Source: UBA1952 sp965200035 (lineage in GTDB: Bacteria > Bacteroidota > Bacteroidia > Chitinophagales > Chitinophagaceae). Taken from it: a stretch of 64,000 nt of DNA. Shown in pieces: positions 1-7,749 of this stretch (the first letter of the stretch is position 1; each line of letters begins with the position of its first letter). Location: positions 1,984,001 to 2,048,000 of the forward strand of contig OZ241334.1 of the NCBI GenBank assembly GCA_965200035.1, written 5' to 3'. Under the pieces are notes generated by a model. It was not told where the DNA came from. It did not search any database and saw only the letters and a list, made by a program, of their open reading frames with translations. A program made the position numbers and the translations under genes.

Positions 1-2
1 TG

Positions 3-1748
3 GATGAAGAGCGCCGGCAGCCATTCGGCGGGGAAGGCATTCTGTTTGAATTGCTGCACGCGCCTTACTATGGCGTTGCGCCTACGGATATGGGCACGCT
101 TTCCCTTTACCTGCAGCAGCAGCCACGCAATGAGCGCTATTGGCGGTTGCTGTTGGCGAAAGGATTACTGCTCGAATCCATGAATCTGCCTTCGGCAAAA
201 GCATTATACCATATTGGGCAGAAGCTGGACAACTGGATACAGCAGCAGCAGACATTGCCCCTGCCCCTGCTGATAGAGAAGATCGTGCATGAAAGCGGCA
301 TCGTGGCTTATCTGCTGAAAGGGAATGATGCCATCTGGAATATGCAGGTGCTGCATACCTTTTTCGATCATGTGCGTGAGCTGTACGAGCGCAAAGCCAC
401 CATTCGCCCGGCAGAGCTGCTGCGCAATATTGAGCGGATGCGCGAAGAAGGCATTTCCATTCCGGTGCAAAAGGTGATTCAGAATGATAATGGCGTACGG
501 TTTTATACCGCGCACGGCGCCAAGGGCAATGAGTTTGAATATGTATTCCTGCTGGGCTGCACCAAGAACTACTGGGAGGAAAAGCGTGGCGCAGGCAATG
601 AATACAAGCTGCCGGATACGCTTACCAAAACGGATGAAAACGATGATAAATCTTATAAGACCGAAGTAGCCAGAAGGCTGTTTTACGTGGCCCTCACGCG
701 TGCCAAAAAGCACCTTTACATCTCTTACGCGCAGCAGGATAATGTAGGCAAAGAGCTGGCCAATTCTGTATTTATAGATGAGATCAGCAGCGCGGAAGAG
801 CGCATTAAAATTGCCGTGCCGGCAGACGGTATCATGCATCACCTGGAATGGGCGATGGAGCCGGTAAGCGCTTTGAGAATAGAGCTGGCCAACCGCGCAT
901 GGATCGAGCGTACGCTGCAGCAGTTTACTTTGAGCTATACGACCTTATCCAAATTTCTGCGCTGTCCGCTGGCGTTTTATTATGAAAGCGTACTGAAGGT
1001 TCCATTTCTGAAAGGCGATGCGCTGGGCTTTGGCTCGGCGGTGCACAATGCGCTGGAGCGTTTCTTTAAAGACATGAAGGCGGCAGGCGGGCAATTCCCA
1101 TCCAAGGAAGAGCTGATCCGTTATTTCGAAACATATCTGTTCTTTGAAGCAGAATCTTTTACCCAGCTTGAGTATGAGCGCCGCAAAGAGCAGGGGCAGA
1201 ATATACTGGACGCCTATTACGACCGCAACATCAATCATTGGGCAACCAATGTAGAGATCGAATGGAAAGTGCCGCGCCTGCTGCTGGATGGCGTGCCGGT
1301 AACGGGTAAGATCGATAAGCTGGAGTTTGACGACAATACCTGCACTGTAGTGGATTATAAAACGGGCAATCCGGATTTCTGCACCACGCAGGTCAGCCCG
1401 CCGAATGATAAGCAGCCTTTGGGCGGCGACTACTGGCGGCAGATGGTGTTCTATAAGCTGCTGATCGAAGCGCAGCCTGAGCGCTACTGGCGGGTGCAGA
1501 TCGGCAAATTCGACTATGTAGAGCCGAGCCGCAAGACGGGCGAGTATGTACAGAAGGTCGTGCCGGTCTTTGAGCAGGATGAAGCGATTGTGAAAGCTCA
1601 GATCAAAGATGCGTACGGCAGAATCATGAACCACGACTTCGATGAAGGATGCGGCAAGCCCGACTGCCACTGGTGCAACTTCGCCAGGCAATATGAGCTG
1701 GTAAGGCCGGGCAAGGAAGAGCAGTTCGTAGAGATCGATGATGTGTAG
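3..1748 (+). CDS. UvrD-type helicase / PD-(D/E)XK nuclease, C-terminal part (partial)
   Basis: The frame is open to the left edge, so the start lies outside the window. About 580 residues of a RecB/AddAB-like DNA end-processing enzyme are present. Numbering from the first TTG in frame (base 51), a helicase motif V-like segment (TAHGAKGNEFEYVFL) lies near residue 152 and motif VI (RRLFYVALTRAKKHLYIS) near 208. A RecB-type nuclease domain follows: TTLSKFLRCPLAFYYE near 300, GKIDKLEF near 420 and VVDYKTG near 434, which carries the catalytic Asp and Lys. One Cys before the nuclease core (about 305) and a C-x4-C-x2-C group (CGKPDCHWC, about 534) match the spacing of the iron-sulfur staple known in AddB. 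The role inferred is double-strand break processing. The upstream ATPase motifs are not visible. Confidence 0.85.
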   Translation, partial: DEERRQPFGGEGILFELLHAPYYGVAPTDMGTLSLYLQQQPRNERYWRLLLAKGLLLESMNLPSAKALYHIGQKLDNWIQQQQTLPLPLLIEKIVHESGIVAYLLKGNDAIWNMQVLHTFFDHVRELYERKATIRPAELLRNIERMREEGISIPVQKVIQNDNGVRFYTAHGAKGNEFEYVFLLGCTKNYWEEKRGAGNEYKLPDTLTKTDENDDKSYKTEVARRLFYVALTRAKKHLYISYAQQDNVGKELANSVFIDEISSAEERIKIAVPADGIMHHLEWAMEPVSALRIELANRAWIERTLQQFTLSYTTLSKFLRCPLAFYYESVLKVPFLKGDALGFGSAVHNALERFFKDMKAAGGQFPSKEELIRYFETYLFFEAESFTQLEYERRKEQGQNILDAYYDRNINHWATNVEIEWKVPRLLLDGVPVTGKIDKLEFDDNTCTVVDYKTGNPDFCTTQVSPPNDKQPLGGDYWRQMVFYKLLIEAQPERYWRVQIGKFDYVEPSRKTGEYVQKVVPVFEQDEAIVKAQIKDAYGRIMNHDFDEGCGKPDCHWCNFARQYELVRPGKEEQFVEIDDV

Positions 1749-1765
1749 CATCAGTGATCAGCTCT

Positions 1766-1937
1766 TCGTTCCCGAAGGGAATCTTTCCTTAAATTTCTTG
1801 TTGGGGATTCCCTGCGGGAATGACAAGCCGCTGCAAGCCATGTGCTGTAAAATGTGCTGTAACGCTAGCGATATTTCCCGGTTCTTTCCTTCCAGCAAGA
1901 ATATACACACAAACTTGTCATTCCCGTAGGGAATCTG
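1766..1937. repeat. Three short palindromes of the ATTCCC-N3-GGGAAT type
   Basis: Near-palindromic elements occur at 1769-1781 (TTCCCGAAGGGAA), 1807-1821 (ATTCCCTGCGGGAAT) and 1920-1934 (ATTCCCGTAGGGAAT), downstream of the nuclease gene. A related copy (TTCCCTTGCGGGAA) sits at 19818-19831 after korA. They resemble dispersed intergenic palindromes; function unknown. Confidence 0.6.
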
Positions 1938-1938
1938 T

Positions 1939-2310
1939 TTATCTGAAAGAGTTGATTACAGCTGTTTCGTCATGGGGTGGGTGGCCTGTTTTCGTCAACA
2001 AAGCTGTTAGCGCTCTAAGCGGGCTTCCCCTGTTGTGTGAATGGTCAGCCCTGTTCCGTGAACAGGCTTCTTCATTAACTAAACTGCTTTCCTTGCCGGG
2101 TAAATTGCCATCCTCATTAACATAACGGCCTTCCTTGTTTCGTGAATGGTCTTCCTTGTTAACATAACAGGCTTCCTTGTTTCGTGAATAGCTTTCCTTG
2201 TTAACAGAACGATCTTCCTTGTTTTGTGAATGGTCTTCCTTGTTAACATAACAGCCTTCCTTGCTCCGCGAATTGCCTTCCTGGCTCTTTGAACGGCCAA
2301 TTATCTTCAT
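1939..2310 (-). CDS. Possible heptapeptide-repeat protein read from the minisatellite
   Basis: A 123-residue frame starts at an ATG just outside the repeat and reads through about 13 units of a 7-residue motif, best written N-K-E-x-x-x-x (for example NKEDHSR, NKEGRYV). The repeats decay toward the C terminus, where the frame continues without recognisable domains. There is no signal peptide or membrane segment. I do not recognise the protein. A second minus-strand frame (2300-2079) is also open and gives a Lys/Arg-rich repeat, which is expected from any 21-base repeat. Translation is therefore unproven, and the locus may simply be non-coding satellite DNA between the nuclease and nadD. Confidence 0.25.
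   Translation of the reverse strand: MKIIGRSKSQEGNSRSKEGCYVNKEDHSQNKEDRSVNKESYSRNKEACYVNKEDHSRNKEGRYVNEDGNLPGKESSLVNEEACSRNRADHSHNRGSPLRALTALLTKTGHPPHDETAVINSFR
2020..2300. repeat. 21-bp tandem repeat (minisatellite), alternating two unit types
   Basis: The core TTCCTTG recurs at exact 21-base steps (2131, 2152, 2173, 2194, 2215, 2236, 2257, 2278). More degenerate units extend back to about 2020. Two unit types alternate, one ending in GTTAACA and one in GTTTCGT, so the higher-order period is 42 bases. Because 21 is a multiple of three, every frame reads as a heptapeptide repeat. Confidence 0.9.
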
Positions 2311-2409
2311 TTTATAAATGATATGTGGGCGTAAACTGCTATTTTTTATTCAGGAACAGTCAATGATATGGATGGGTACTGGCACTTTATTCATAGGAAT
2401 GGATACCTG

Positions 2410-2979
2410 TTACTTATAATACCTGTTGTCCTGAATGTATTGCCACACCTTATCCGGCAGCAGATAGCGCACGGAATTTCCTGCCTGTATCTGTTTTCTG
2501 ATAAATGTAGCCGATATATCCAGCATCGGCGCATCCATGATGGTTACATGCGCATTTTCCGGCGGCGTTACGGTAAAGCCCGGCCTGTTATAGACAATAA
2601 TTTCATACTGCGCCAGCAGCTGCTCATAATTCTTCCAGCGGTGGATGTTCTGGAAAGAATCGCCGCCCATGATGACCGAAAACCGCTCCAGCGGAAACCG
2701 TTCGCTCAGATAAGTCAAAGTGTCAATGGTATAGGAAGGGCGCGGCAGGCTGAACTCTGCATTGCTGGCGCGGAATTTCGGATTGTCTGCAATGGCCAGC
2801 TCGGCCAGGTGAAGGCGGTCGTGCTCATTCAGCAGGGAGTGGGATTCCTTGAGTGGATTATGCGGGGAGAGCACAAACCAGATCTTATCCACTTCCGTAT
2901 TGTTCAGCACATGATTGGCAATAATCAGGTGACCGGTATGCAGGGGGTTGAAAGAGCCAAAATATAAGCCGATGTGCAT
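2410..2979 (-). CDS. nadD: Nicotinate-nucleotide adenylyltransferase NadD
   Basis: This cytoplasmic enzyme joins nicotinate mononucleotide and ATP to make deamido-NAD in NAD biosynthesis. The 189-residue protein has the usual length. It begins with the nucleotidyltransferase loop GSFNPLHTGHL (the HxGH-type signature, residues about 8-18) and ends with DISATFIRKQI, the ISxTxxR-type signature. The ATG is 67-74 bases downstream of a TACCTTTG -7 box on the same strand. The gene is divergent from the FeoA-like gene across a short inverted-repeat intergenic region. Confidence 0.95.
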   Translation of the reverse strand: MHIGLYFGSFNPLHTGHLIIANHVLNNTEVDKIWFVLSPHNPLKESHSLLNEHDRLHLAELAIADNPKFRASNAEFSLPRPSYTIDTLTYLSERFPLERFSVIMGGDSFQNIHRWKNYEQLLAQYEIIVYNRPGFTVTPPENAHVTIMDAPMLDISATFIRKQIQAGNSVRYLLPDKVWQYIQDNRYYK

Positions 2980-2982
2980 TTC

Positions 2983-3100
2983 TTAGTGTTGAGTTCTTAG
3001 TGCTGAGCTTTGAGTTGTTTCTCTCAAAACGCCGCATGAGGAGGCGCAAAGGTACGGGGAGCAAATAACTAAGCACTGAGCACTAAGAACTCAACACTAA
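2983..3100. repeat. 22-bp perfect inverted repeat in the divergent nadD / FeoA-like promoter region
   Basis: Bases 2983-3004 and 3079-3100 are perfect reverse complements (arm contains TTAGTGTTGAGTTCTTAG). They enclose 74 bases that hold the nadD -7 box, while the FeoA-like -7 box lies just outside the right arm. The sequence is low in complexity, built from TTAGTGCTGAG-like words. Confidence 0.75.
3047..3054 (-). promoter_or_regulatory. -7 box (TACCTTTG) for nadD
   Basis: An exact match to the Bacteroidota -7 consensus TAnnTTTG on the minus strand, upstream of nadD and within the divergent nadD/FeoA-like spacer. Confidence 0.6.
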
Positions 3101-3109
3101 AAACTAACT

Positions 3110-3117
3110 TACCTTTG
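3110..3117 (+). promoter_or_regulatory. -7 box (TACCTTTG) for the FeoA-like gene
   Basis: The box ends five bases before the ATG at 3123, so the predicted transcript starts at or almost at the start codon, giving a leaderless or near-leaderless mRNA. Confidence 0.6.
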
Positions 3118-3122
3118 CGGTC

Positions 3123-3356
3123 ATGTCACAGGTTGTGCGCCTTTCCGAGCTTCCCAAAGGCCGGAAAGCTGCTATTAAAGAACATACAGATGCCGATTTC
3201 CGGCTTACGCTGATGGAGATGGGCTGCATTCCCGGAGAGCCGGTATGGATTGAGATGATCGCCCCGATGGGCGATCCGCTGGCGATCCGCATTGCCGGCT
3301 ATTACCTCAGCATCCGCAAGAAGGATGCCGAAAACATCTGGGTAGAGACTGATTAA
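3123..3356 (+). CDS. FeoA-domain protein
   Basis: The 77-residue protein has the shape of a single FeoA domain, a small SH3-like fold. Seen: VRLSELPKGRKAAI near the start, LMEMGCIPGEPVWIEMIAPMGDP in the middle and AIRIAGYYLSIRKKDAENI at the end, the usual FeoA order. FeoA domains assist the ferrous iron permease FeoB or occur in metal-dependent repressors. No feoB is adjacent; the next gene is ybeY, 28 bases on. It may serve a distant FeoB or have another role. Confidence 0.8.
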   Translation: MSQVVRLSELPKGRKAAIKEHTDADFRLTLMEMGCIPGEPVWIEMIAPMGDPLAIRIAGYYLSIRKKDAENIWVETD

Positions 3357-3383
3357 ACATTTAGCACCGATTCTATTTCAATA

Positions 3384-3815
3384 ATGCCCGCCGCCTTTCA
3401 CGATCAGGATATTGCCTCGAAGCTGAAGCAAAAGAGAAAGCTCTCCGTTTTTCTGGATGCGCTCGTCAAAGACCATTTGCCGCAGGTAAAAAAGGCGCAG
3501 CTTACCTACATCTTTTGTTCCGATGAAGCCCTGCTCGGCATCAACCGGCAATTCCTCGACCATGATACGCTTACAGATATCATTACCTTTGACCTCTCGG
3601 AAAGCAGCACGGAGCTGACCGGAGAAATCTACATCAGCGCAGAGCGTGTGGCAGACAATGCGGCAACATTCAAAACGGCTTACGATCATGAACTGCACCG
3701 GGTGATCTTTCACGGCGCGCTGCACTTATGCGGCTTTAAGGACAAAACAAAAAAAGACGCAGCAAAGATGCGCGCCGGCGAAGAAGCCTGCCTCGAAGCC
3801 TGGTACCAGCAGTAA
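3384..3815 (+). CDS. ybeY: Endoribonuclease YbeY
   Basis: This is a metal-dependent RNase of the UPF0054 family, acting in 16S rRNA 3' end maturation and ribosome quality control. The 143-residue length is typical. The metal site appears as HGALHLCGFKDKTKKD near the C terminus: the first two His ligands (H-x3-H) are kept, but the third His of the E. coli H-x3-H-x5-H motif is Asp or Lys here. Related Bacteroidota proteins, as I recall them, also lack it. It sits between the FeoA-like gene and an RluA-type synthase three bases downstream, so the three are probably cotranscribed. Confidence 0.9.
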   Translation: MPAAFHDQDIASKLKQKRKLSVFLDALVKDHLPQVKKAQLTYIFCSDEALLGINRQFLDHDTLTDIITFDLSESSTELTGEIYISAERVADNAATFKTAYDHELHRVIFHGALHLCGFKDKTKKDAAKMRAGEEACLEAWYQQ

Positions 3816-3818
3816 AGC

Positions 3819-4562
3819 ATGAGCATGAAAATAGAAAGACTCTACGAAGACGAAGACCTGATCATAGTCAATAAGCCATCGGGCGTGCTGGTGCTGCCAG
3901 ACCGCTTCAATACCGGCCTCACCTCGCTGCACCGTTTTCTGCAGGATGAGCTGGGGCAGCAATTATGGGTAGTGCATCGCATAGACCGGGATACCAGCGG
4001 CGTTATCCTCTTTGCAAAGAATGATGTAGCGCATAAGTACATGTCCGGCCTGTTTATGGAGCACAACATCGGCAAGTTTTATGCCGGCCTCGTGCACGGC
4101 CGCGTAATGCCGGAGATGGGCCGTATTGAAGCGGCGATCATTGAGCATCCGGTTCATAAAGGCAAGATGACGACTGCGGCCAAAGGAAAAGCTTCAGTTA
4201 CCGACTTCCGGGTAGTAGAGCAGTGGCCGCTTTTTTCGCTGATGCAGTTCCAGATACATACCGGCCGTACCCACCAGATACGCGTGCACATGCAGAGCAT
4301 TGGCCACCCGATTGTATGCGATGAGCTATATGGAGATGGCAAACCGTTTTTGCTGAGCAATATCAAGCGCAAGTACAACATGTCTAAAAATGAGGAAGCC
4401 GAACGGCCGCTGCTGAGCCGCCTGGCACTGCATGCCTACAAGCTGTCCTTCACCGATATGCATGGCCATGAGATCACGGCAGAAGCGCCATTGCCCAAAG
4501 ACATAGCCGCCTGCGTGAACCAGCTCAATAAATGGAGCACGCGCATTGAACCGAACAGCTAA
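3819..4562 (+). CDS. RluA-family RNA pseudouridine synthase
   Basis: Converts uridine to pseudouridine in RNA. The 247-residue protein starts directly in the catalytic domain (LIIVNKPSGVLVLP) without an S4 domain. The catalytic Asp lies in HRIDRDTSGVILFAKN near residue 54. The later FQIHTGRTHQIRVHMQ and GHPIVCDELYG segments are diagnostic of the family. A basic insertion near residue 190 precedes the last strand (RLALHAYKL). Whether it modifies 23S rRNA or tRNA cannot be told from sequence. The start follows the ybeY stop by three bases, suggesting translational coupling. Confidence 0.9.
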   Translation: MSMKIERLYEDEDLIIVNKPSGVLVLPDRFNTGLTSLHRFLQDELGQQLWVVHRIDRDTSGVILFAKNDVAHKYMSGLFMEHNIGKFYAGLVHGRVMPEMGRIEAAIIEHPVHKGKMTTAAKGKASVTDFRVVEQWPLFSLMQFQIHTGRTHQIRVHMQSIGHPIVCDELYGDGKPFLLSNIKRKYNMSKNEEAERPLLSRLALHAYKLSFTDMHGHEITAEAPLPKDIAACVNQLNKWSTRIEPNS

Positions 4563-4604
4563 CCAAAGACATTATCAAACCACCAAATCATCAAATCAAA
4601 AAGA

Positions 4605-4958
4605 ATGCATCAGTCACAAATCAACATACACATAACGCTCGACGATGATAAAATGCCGGAAGAGATTAAATGGCATGCGCCGGATGGCGGTATCGATGAT
4701 CTGCAGGAAGCCAAAGGCATATTGCTCGGCCTCTGGGACGGCGAGGAAAAATCAGCCCTCCGCATCGACCTCTGGACCAAGAAGATGATGGTGGATGAGA
4801 TGAATGAGTTCTTCTACCAGACTATTATGGGCATGGCAGAAACGTACAACCGCGCCACCAAGAATGGTGAGCTGGCCAAAGAGCTGCAGACCTTCGCCAA
4901 AGGCTTTTACAAAAAAGCAATGGATGCGCTGGACAAAGAAAACCAGCAGAATAACTAA
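4605..4958 (+). CDS. gldC: Gliding motility protein GldC
   Basis: The 117-residue soluble protein matches GldC in length and in its conserved pattern: an opening beta segment with DDDKMPEEIKWHAPDGG, then GLWDGEEKSALRIDLWTKKMMVDEMNEFFYQT and a helical end. GldC is found in gliding and non-gliding Bacteroidota. It is needed for full gliding in Flavobacterium, but its biochemical role is unclear. It follows the RluA-type gene by 42 bases and is closed by a strong hairpin at 5011. Confidence 0.85.
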   Translation: MHQSQINIHITLDDDKMPEEIKWHAPDGGIDDLQEAKGILLGLWDGEEKSALRIDLWTKKMMVDEMNEFFYQTIMGMAETYNRATKNGELAKELQTFAKGFYKKAMDALDKENQQNN

Positions 4959-5010
4959 GGAGCTGACTCAAACAACAAAAGCATTCAGGCAAAGAAGGTG
5001 ATTATACAAA

Positions 5011-5045
5011 CGGCCCGACTGATTTTCAGTCGGGCCGCATTTATG
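5011..5045. terminator. Terminator hairpin between gldC and the convergent ABC transporter
   Basis: A perfect 12-bp stem (5011-5022 with 5026-5037, arm CGGCCCGACTGA) has a TTT loop and sits in the convergent gap. The trailing U run is short. Confidence 0.75.
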
Positions 5046-5081
5046 AAGGTAAAACTGCGCCGCATTTGCAATGCCAGAAAA

Positions 5082-6857
5082 TCAACGGGCAGCCAGCAAA
5101 GGAGCAGACTCTATCTTCCGTTCGCCAATCTGCTGGCGCCACATAGCATAATAAAGTCCCTTCTCTTCCAGCAGGCTCATGTGTGTGCCCGTCTCGACAA
5201 TCTGTCCTTTTTCAAGCACAAAAATGCGGTCGGCATGCATAATCGTGGAAAGGCGGTGCGCAATCATTGCTGTAATATGCTCCCGGCGGTCCGTGATCTC
5301 GCGGATCGTTTGCGAGATCTCATCTTCCGTCAATGAATCAAGCGCAGAAGTAGCTTCATCAAAGATCATCAGGCGCGGCTGGCGCAGCAGCGCACGCGCA
5401 ATGCTCAGGCGCTGACGCTCACCGCCGGATAGCTTTAGGCCGCCTTCACCAATCATCGTATCAATACCATTTTCAGCGCGCGAAAGCAGATTATAGCAGG
5501 CCGCTTTGCGCAGCACATCTTCAATCTCTTCGTCTGTAGCGCTGGGATTCACAAACAGCAGGTTTTCCTTGATCGTTCCGGAGAAGAGCTGTGTATCCTG
5601 CGTTACAAAGCCAATCTGGTGGCGGAGCTCATCAAAATCAATGTCAGAATCCTTGTGCTGATTATAAAAGATCGTTCCCTTGATCGGGTGATAGAGTCCA
5701 ACAAGGAGCTTCACCAGCGTAGTCTTTCCGGAACCGGAAGGACCCACAAAAGCCACCGTTTCTCCAAGCTTTACCTCAAATGATACATCCTGTAAAGCGG
5801 CCTTGGTTGCGCTCTGGTGCTGAAACGATACATGATCGAACCGCAGCGAAGTCACCTGATTCAACGTTTCGGGATTAGCCGGCTTCACCTCTACCGGGCG
5901 CTCCATCAGCGTCTGCAGATTATTTAAGGATGCCTGTGCTTCGCGGTAAGAAAGAATGATATTGCCCAATTCCTGCAGCGGACCAAAGATGAAGAAGGAA
6001 TAGAACTGCATACTCATCAGGTTACCCAGTGTAATCGTCTTATGAAAGAGGAAATACATCAGGATGAACATGATGCACTGCTGCAGAAAATTCACAAAAG
6101 TGCCCTGCACGAAAGAGATGGAGCGAATGCTCTTCACCTTGCTCAGCTCCAGCTTCAGGATTTTAAATGTATTGGCATTCAGGCGGCGCACTTCCTGCTG
6201 GGTAAGCCCCAGTGATTTTACTAATTCAATATTGCGCAATGATTCTGTGGTAGAGCCTGCAAGCGCCGTAGTCTCATTCACAATCTTCTTCTGAATCACC
6301 TTGATCTTTCTGGACAGCACACTCGTCAATGTACCCAGGATAACTGCGCCCACTACATATACCACCGGCAGCCAGAGCGACAAAGTAGAAGCATAGACCA
6401 TCACAAATATGAGACCTACCAGCGTGGCAAAAAGGATATTTACAAAGTTGTTGATGAACTTCTCGGAATCGGTACGCACTTTGGTAAGAATGCTCAGCGT
6501 TTCGCCGCTGCGCTGATCTTCAAAATCGGCAAAAGGCAGGCGCAGCGCATGGCGTAGCCCATCTGTATAGATTCTTGCGCCGAACTTCTGGATGACCACA
6601 TTCACCACATAATCCTGAAATGCTTTGGCAATACGCGATATCATAGCTGCGCCGATAATCATTCCGAGCGCGCCCATCACACCCGCAAAAAATTCGTGCG
6701 ATGTATATTTTTCAGGCTGCTTGCCATACATATCAATCAGATAATGACCAAGAATATATGGATTCAGCAAAGAAAAAGTCTGGTTTACCGCCGCTAAGAA
6801 CAGGGCGAGAAAGACCATGCTCCGGTATGGCCTGAGGTAATGGAGTAATAGTTTCAT
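5082..6857 (-). CDS. ABC transporter, fused permease and ATPase (exporter, MsbA/MDR type)
   Basis: A half-transporter of 591 residues from the chosen ATG, acting as an inner-membrane dimer. An N-terminal six-helix domain (about residues 1-320) is followed by an ATPase domain with Walker A GPSGSGKTT, signature LSGGERQR, Walker B LMIFDEATSALD and switch AHRLST. An upstream in-frame TTG (6872) would overlap a TACCTTTG -7 box, so the ATG at 6857 is preferred. The type exports lipids, drugs or peptides; the substrate is not evident. The gene stands alone, divergent from porT. Confidence 0.9.
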   Translation of the reverse strand: MKLLLHYLRPYRSMVFLALFLAAVNQTFSLLNPYILGHYLIDMYGKQPEKYTSHEFFAGVMGALGMIIGAAMISRIAKAFQDYVVNVVIQKFGARIYTDGLRHALRLPFADFEDQRSGETLSILTKVRTDSEKFINNFVNILFATLVGLIFVMVYASTLSLWLPVVYVVGAVILGTLTSVLSRKIKVIQKKIVNETTALAGSTTESLRNIELVKSLGLTQQEVRRLNANTFKILKLELSKVKSIRSISFVQGTFVNFLQQCIMFILMYFLFHKTITLGNLMSMQFYSFFIFGPLQELGNIILSYREAQASLNNLQTLMERPVEVKPANPETLNQVTSLRFDHVSFQHQSATKAALQDVSFEVKLGETVAFVGPSGSGKTTLVKLLVGLYHPIKGTIFYNQHKDSDIDFDELRHQIGFVTQDTQLFSGTIKENLLFVNPSATDEEIEDVLRKAACYNLLSRAENGIDTMIGEGGLKLSGGERQRLSIARALLRQPRLMIFDEATSALDSLTEDEISQTIREITDRREHITAMIAHRLSTIMHADRIFVLEKGQIVETGTHMSLLEEKGLYYAMWRQQIGERKIESAPLLAAR

Positions 6858-6869
6858 AAAAATCAGCCG

Positions 6870-6877
6870 CAAAGGTA
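6870..6877 (-). promoter_or_regulatory. -7 box (TACCTTTG) for the ABC transporter
   Basis: A consensus TAnnTTTG box 12 bases upstream of the ATG at 6857. It decides against the upstream TTG start, which lies inside it. Confidence 0.6.
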
Positions 6878-6939
6878 GGAATTGCCACCACGGTAAAAGA
6901 TATAGGACAATTATTAAAACTAATGATGCCGGAAAAACC

Positions 6940-6969
6940 TTGACAAACGCCGGTCATACTGTACCTTCG
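6940..6969 (+). promoter_or_regulatory. Promoter of the porT-like gene
   Basis: TTG at 6940-6942, a 19-base spacer, then TACCTTCG at 6962-6969, close to the Bacteroidota TTG-N19-TAnnTTTG arrangement. The start codon follows 20 bases later. Confidence 0.55.
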
Positions 6970-6989
6970 TACCTATACGTTATTAGTGA

Positions 6990-7706
6990 ATGAAGTTTTC
7001 TGCACGCCTGAAAAACATCCTTGTCCTCTTTTGCCTGAGCCTGCTGTTTCTGACGCCGGCTGCTGCCCAGCATAAAATTATGAACATGGCAGAGCATGAT
7101 GACAAGCCCTATTATTTCGGGCTCAGCTTCGGGCTCAACTTTTCTACCTATCAGGTAAAGTACACGCAAAACTTTGCTGCTACAGATACTTTTATGCAGA
7201 TAGAGCCGCATGTGGCTCCCGGCTTCAACTTAGGGCTTATTGGCAATTTAAGGCTTAATAAATGGGTAGATCTCAGACTGATTCCCACGCTTTCCTTCGC
7301 TGAAAAAAAACTGGATTTCAATACCCCTAACAGACCGGACACTTTAGAGATGCGTTCTATCGAATCCATCTACCTTCACCTGCCGGTACAATTAAAATTC
7401 AAGAGCGAGCGGTTGAGAAATTTCCGCTTCTATGCGCTCGTAGGAGGTAAGTTCGATTATGACCTGGCGGCCAATGCCCGCTCCCGCAAGACAGATGAAT
7501 ACCTGAAAGTAAAGCCGGTGGATGTGGGCGCAGAGCTGGGCTTTGGCATAGAGCTCTATTATCCCAACTTCATTTTCTCGCCGGAGATCAAGATCAGCCA
7601 GGGACTCATGAACCAGCTTTATAAGGATAAAAACCTGCCGCTCACCAACGCGATCGAGCAGCTACATACCAGAATGATCGTTATTTCCCTTCATATAGAA
7701 GGATAA
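6990..7706 (+). CDS. porT: PorT/SprT-like outer-membrane protein (type IX secretion)
   Basis: PorT (SprT in Flavobacterium) is an outer-membrane beta-barrel needed for type IX secretion and gliding. The 238-residue protein has a signal peptide ending near AAAQ (residue 27). It then has DDKPYYFGLSFGLNFSTYQV, the family's typical opening strand, and alternating strands to the end. Length fits the family. Generic porin-like PorT-family proteins look alike, but the HDDKPYYFGLS opening favours the secretion component. It converges on murA, a recurrent neighbour in the phylum as I recall. Confidence 0.8.
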   Translation: MKFSARLKNILVLFCLSLLFLTPAAAQHKIMNMAEHDDKPYYFGLSFGLNFSTYQVKYTQNFAATDTFMQIEPHVAPGFNLGLIGNLRLNKWVDLRLIPTLSFAEKKLDFNTPNRPDTLEMRSIESIYLHLPVQLKFKSERLRNFRFYALVGGKFDYDLAANARSRKTDEYLKVKPVDVGAELGFGIELYYPNFIFSPEIKISQGLMNQLYKDKNLPLTNAIEQLHTRMIVISLHIEG

Positions 7707-7749
7707 GGTTATCGTCTTTCTATTGTACTTGGGTGCGTTTCCTCTATAA

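Noticed and set aside
945..1751. A 268-residue minus-strand frame inside the helicase-nuclease gene
   Set aside because: Antisense to conserved nuclease motifs; no signature.
2020..2300. CRISPR array
   Set aside because: Units are tandem without distinct spacers, the period is 21 bases, and no cas genes are near.
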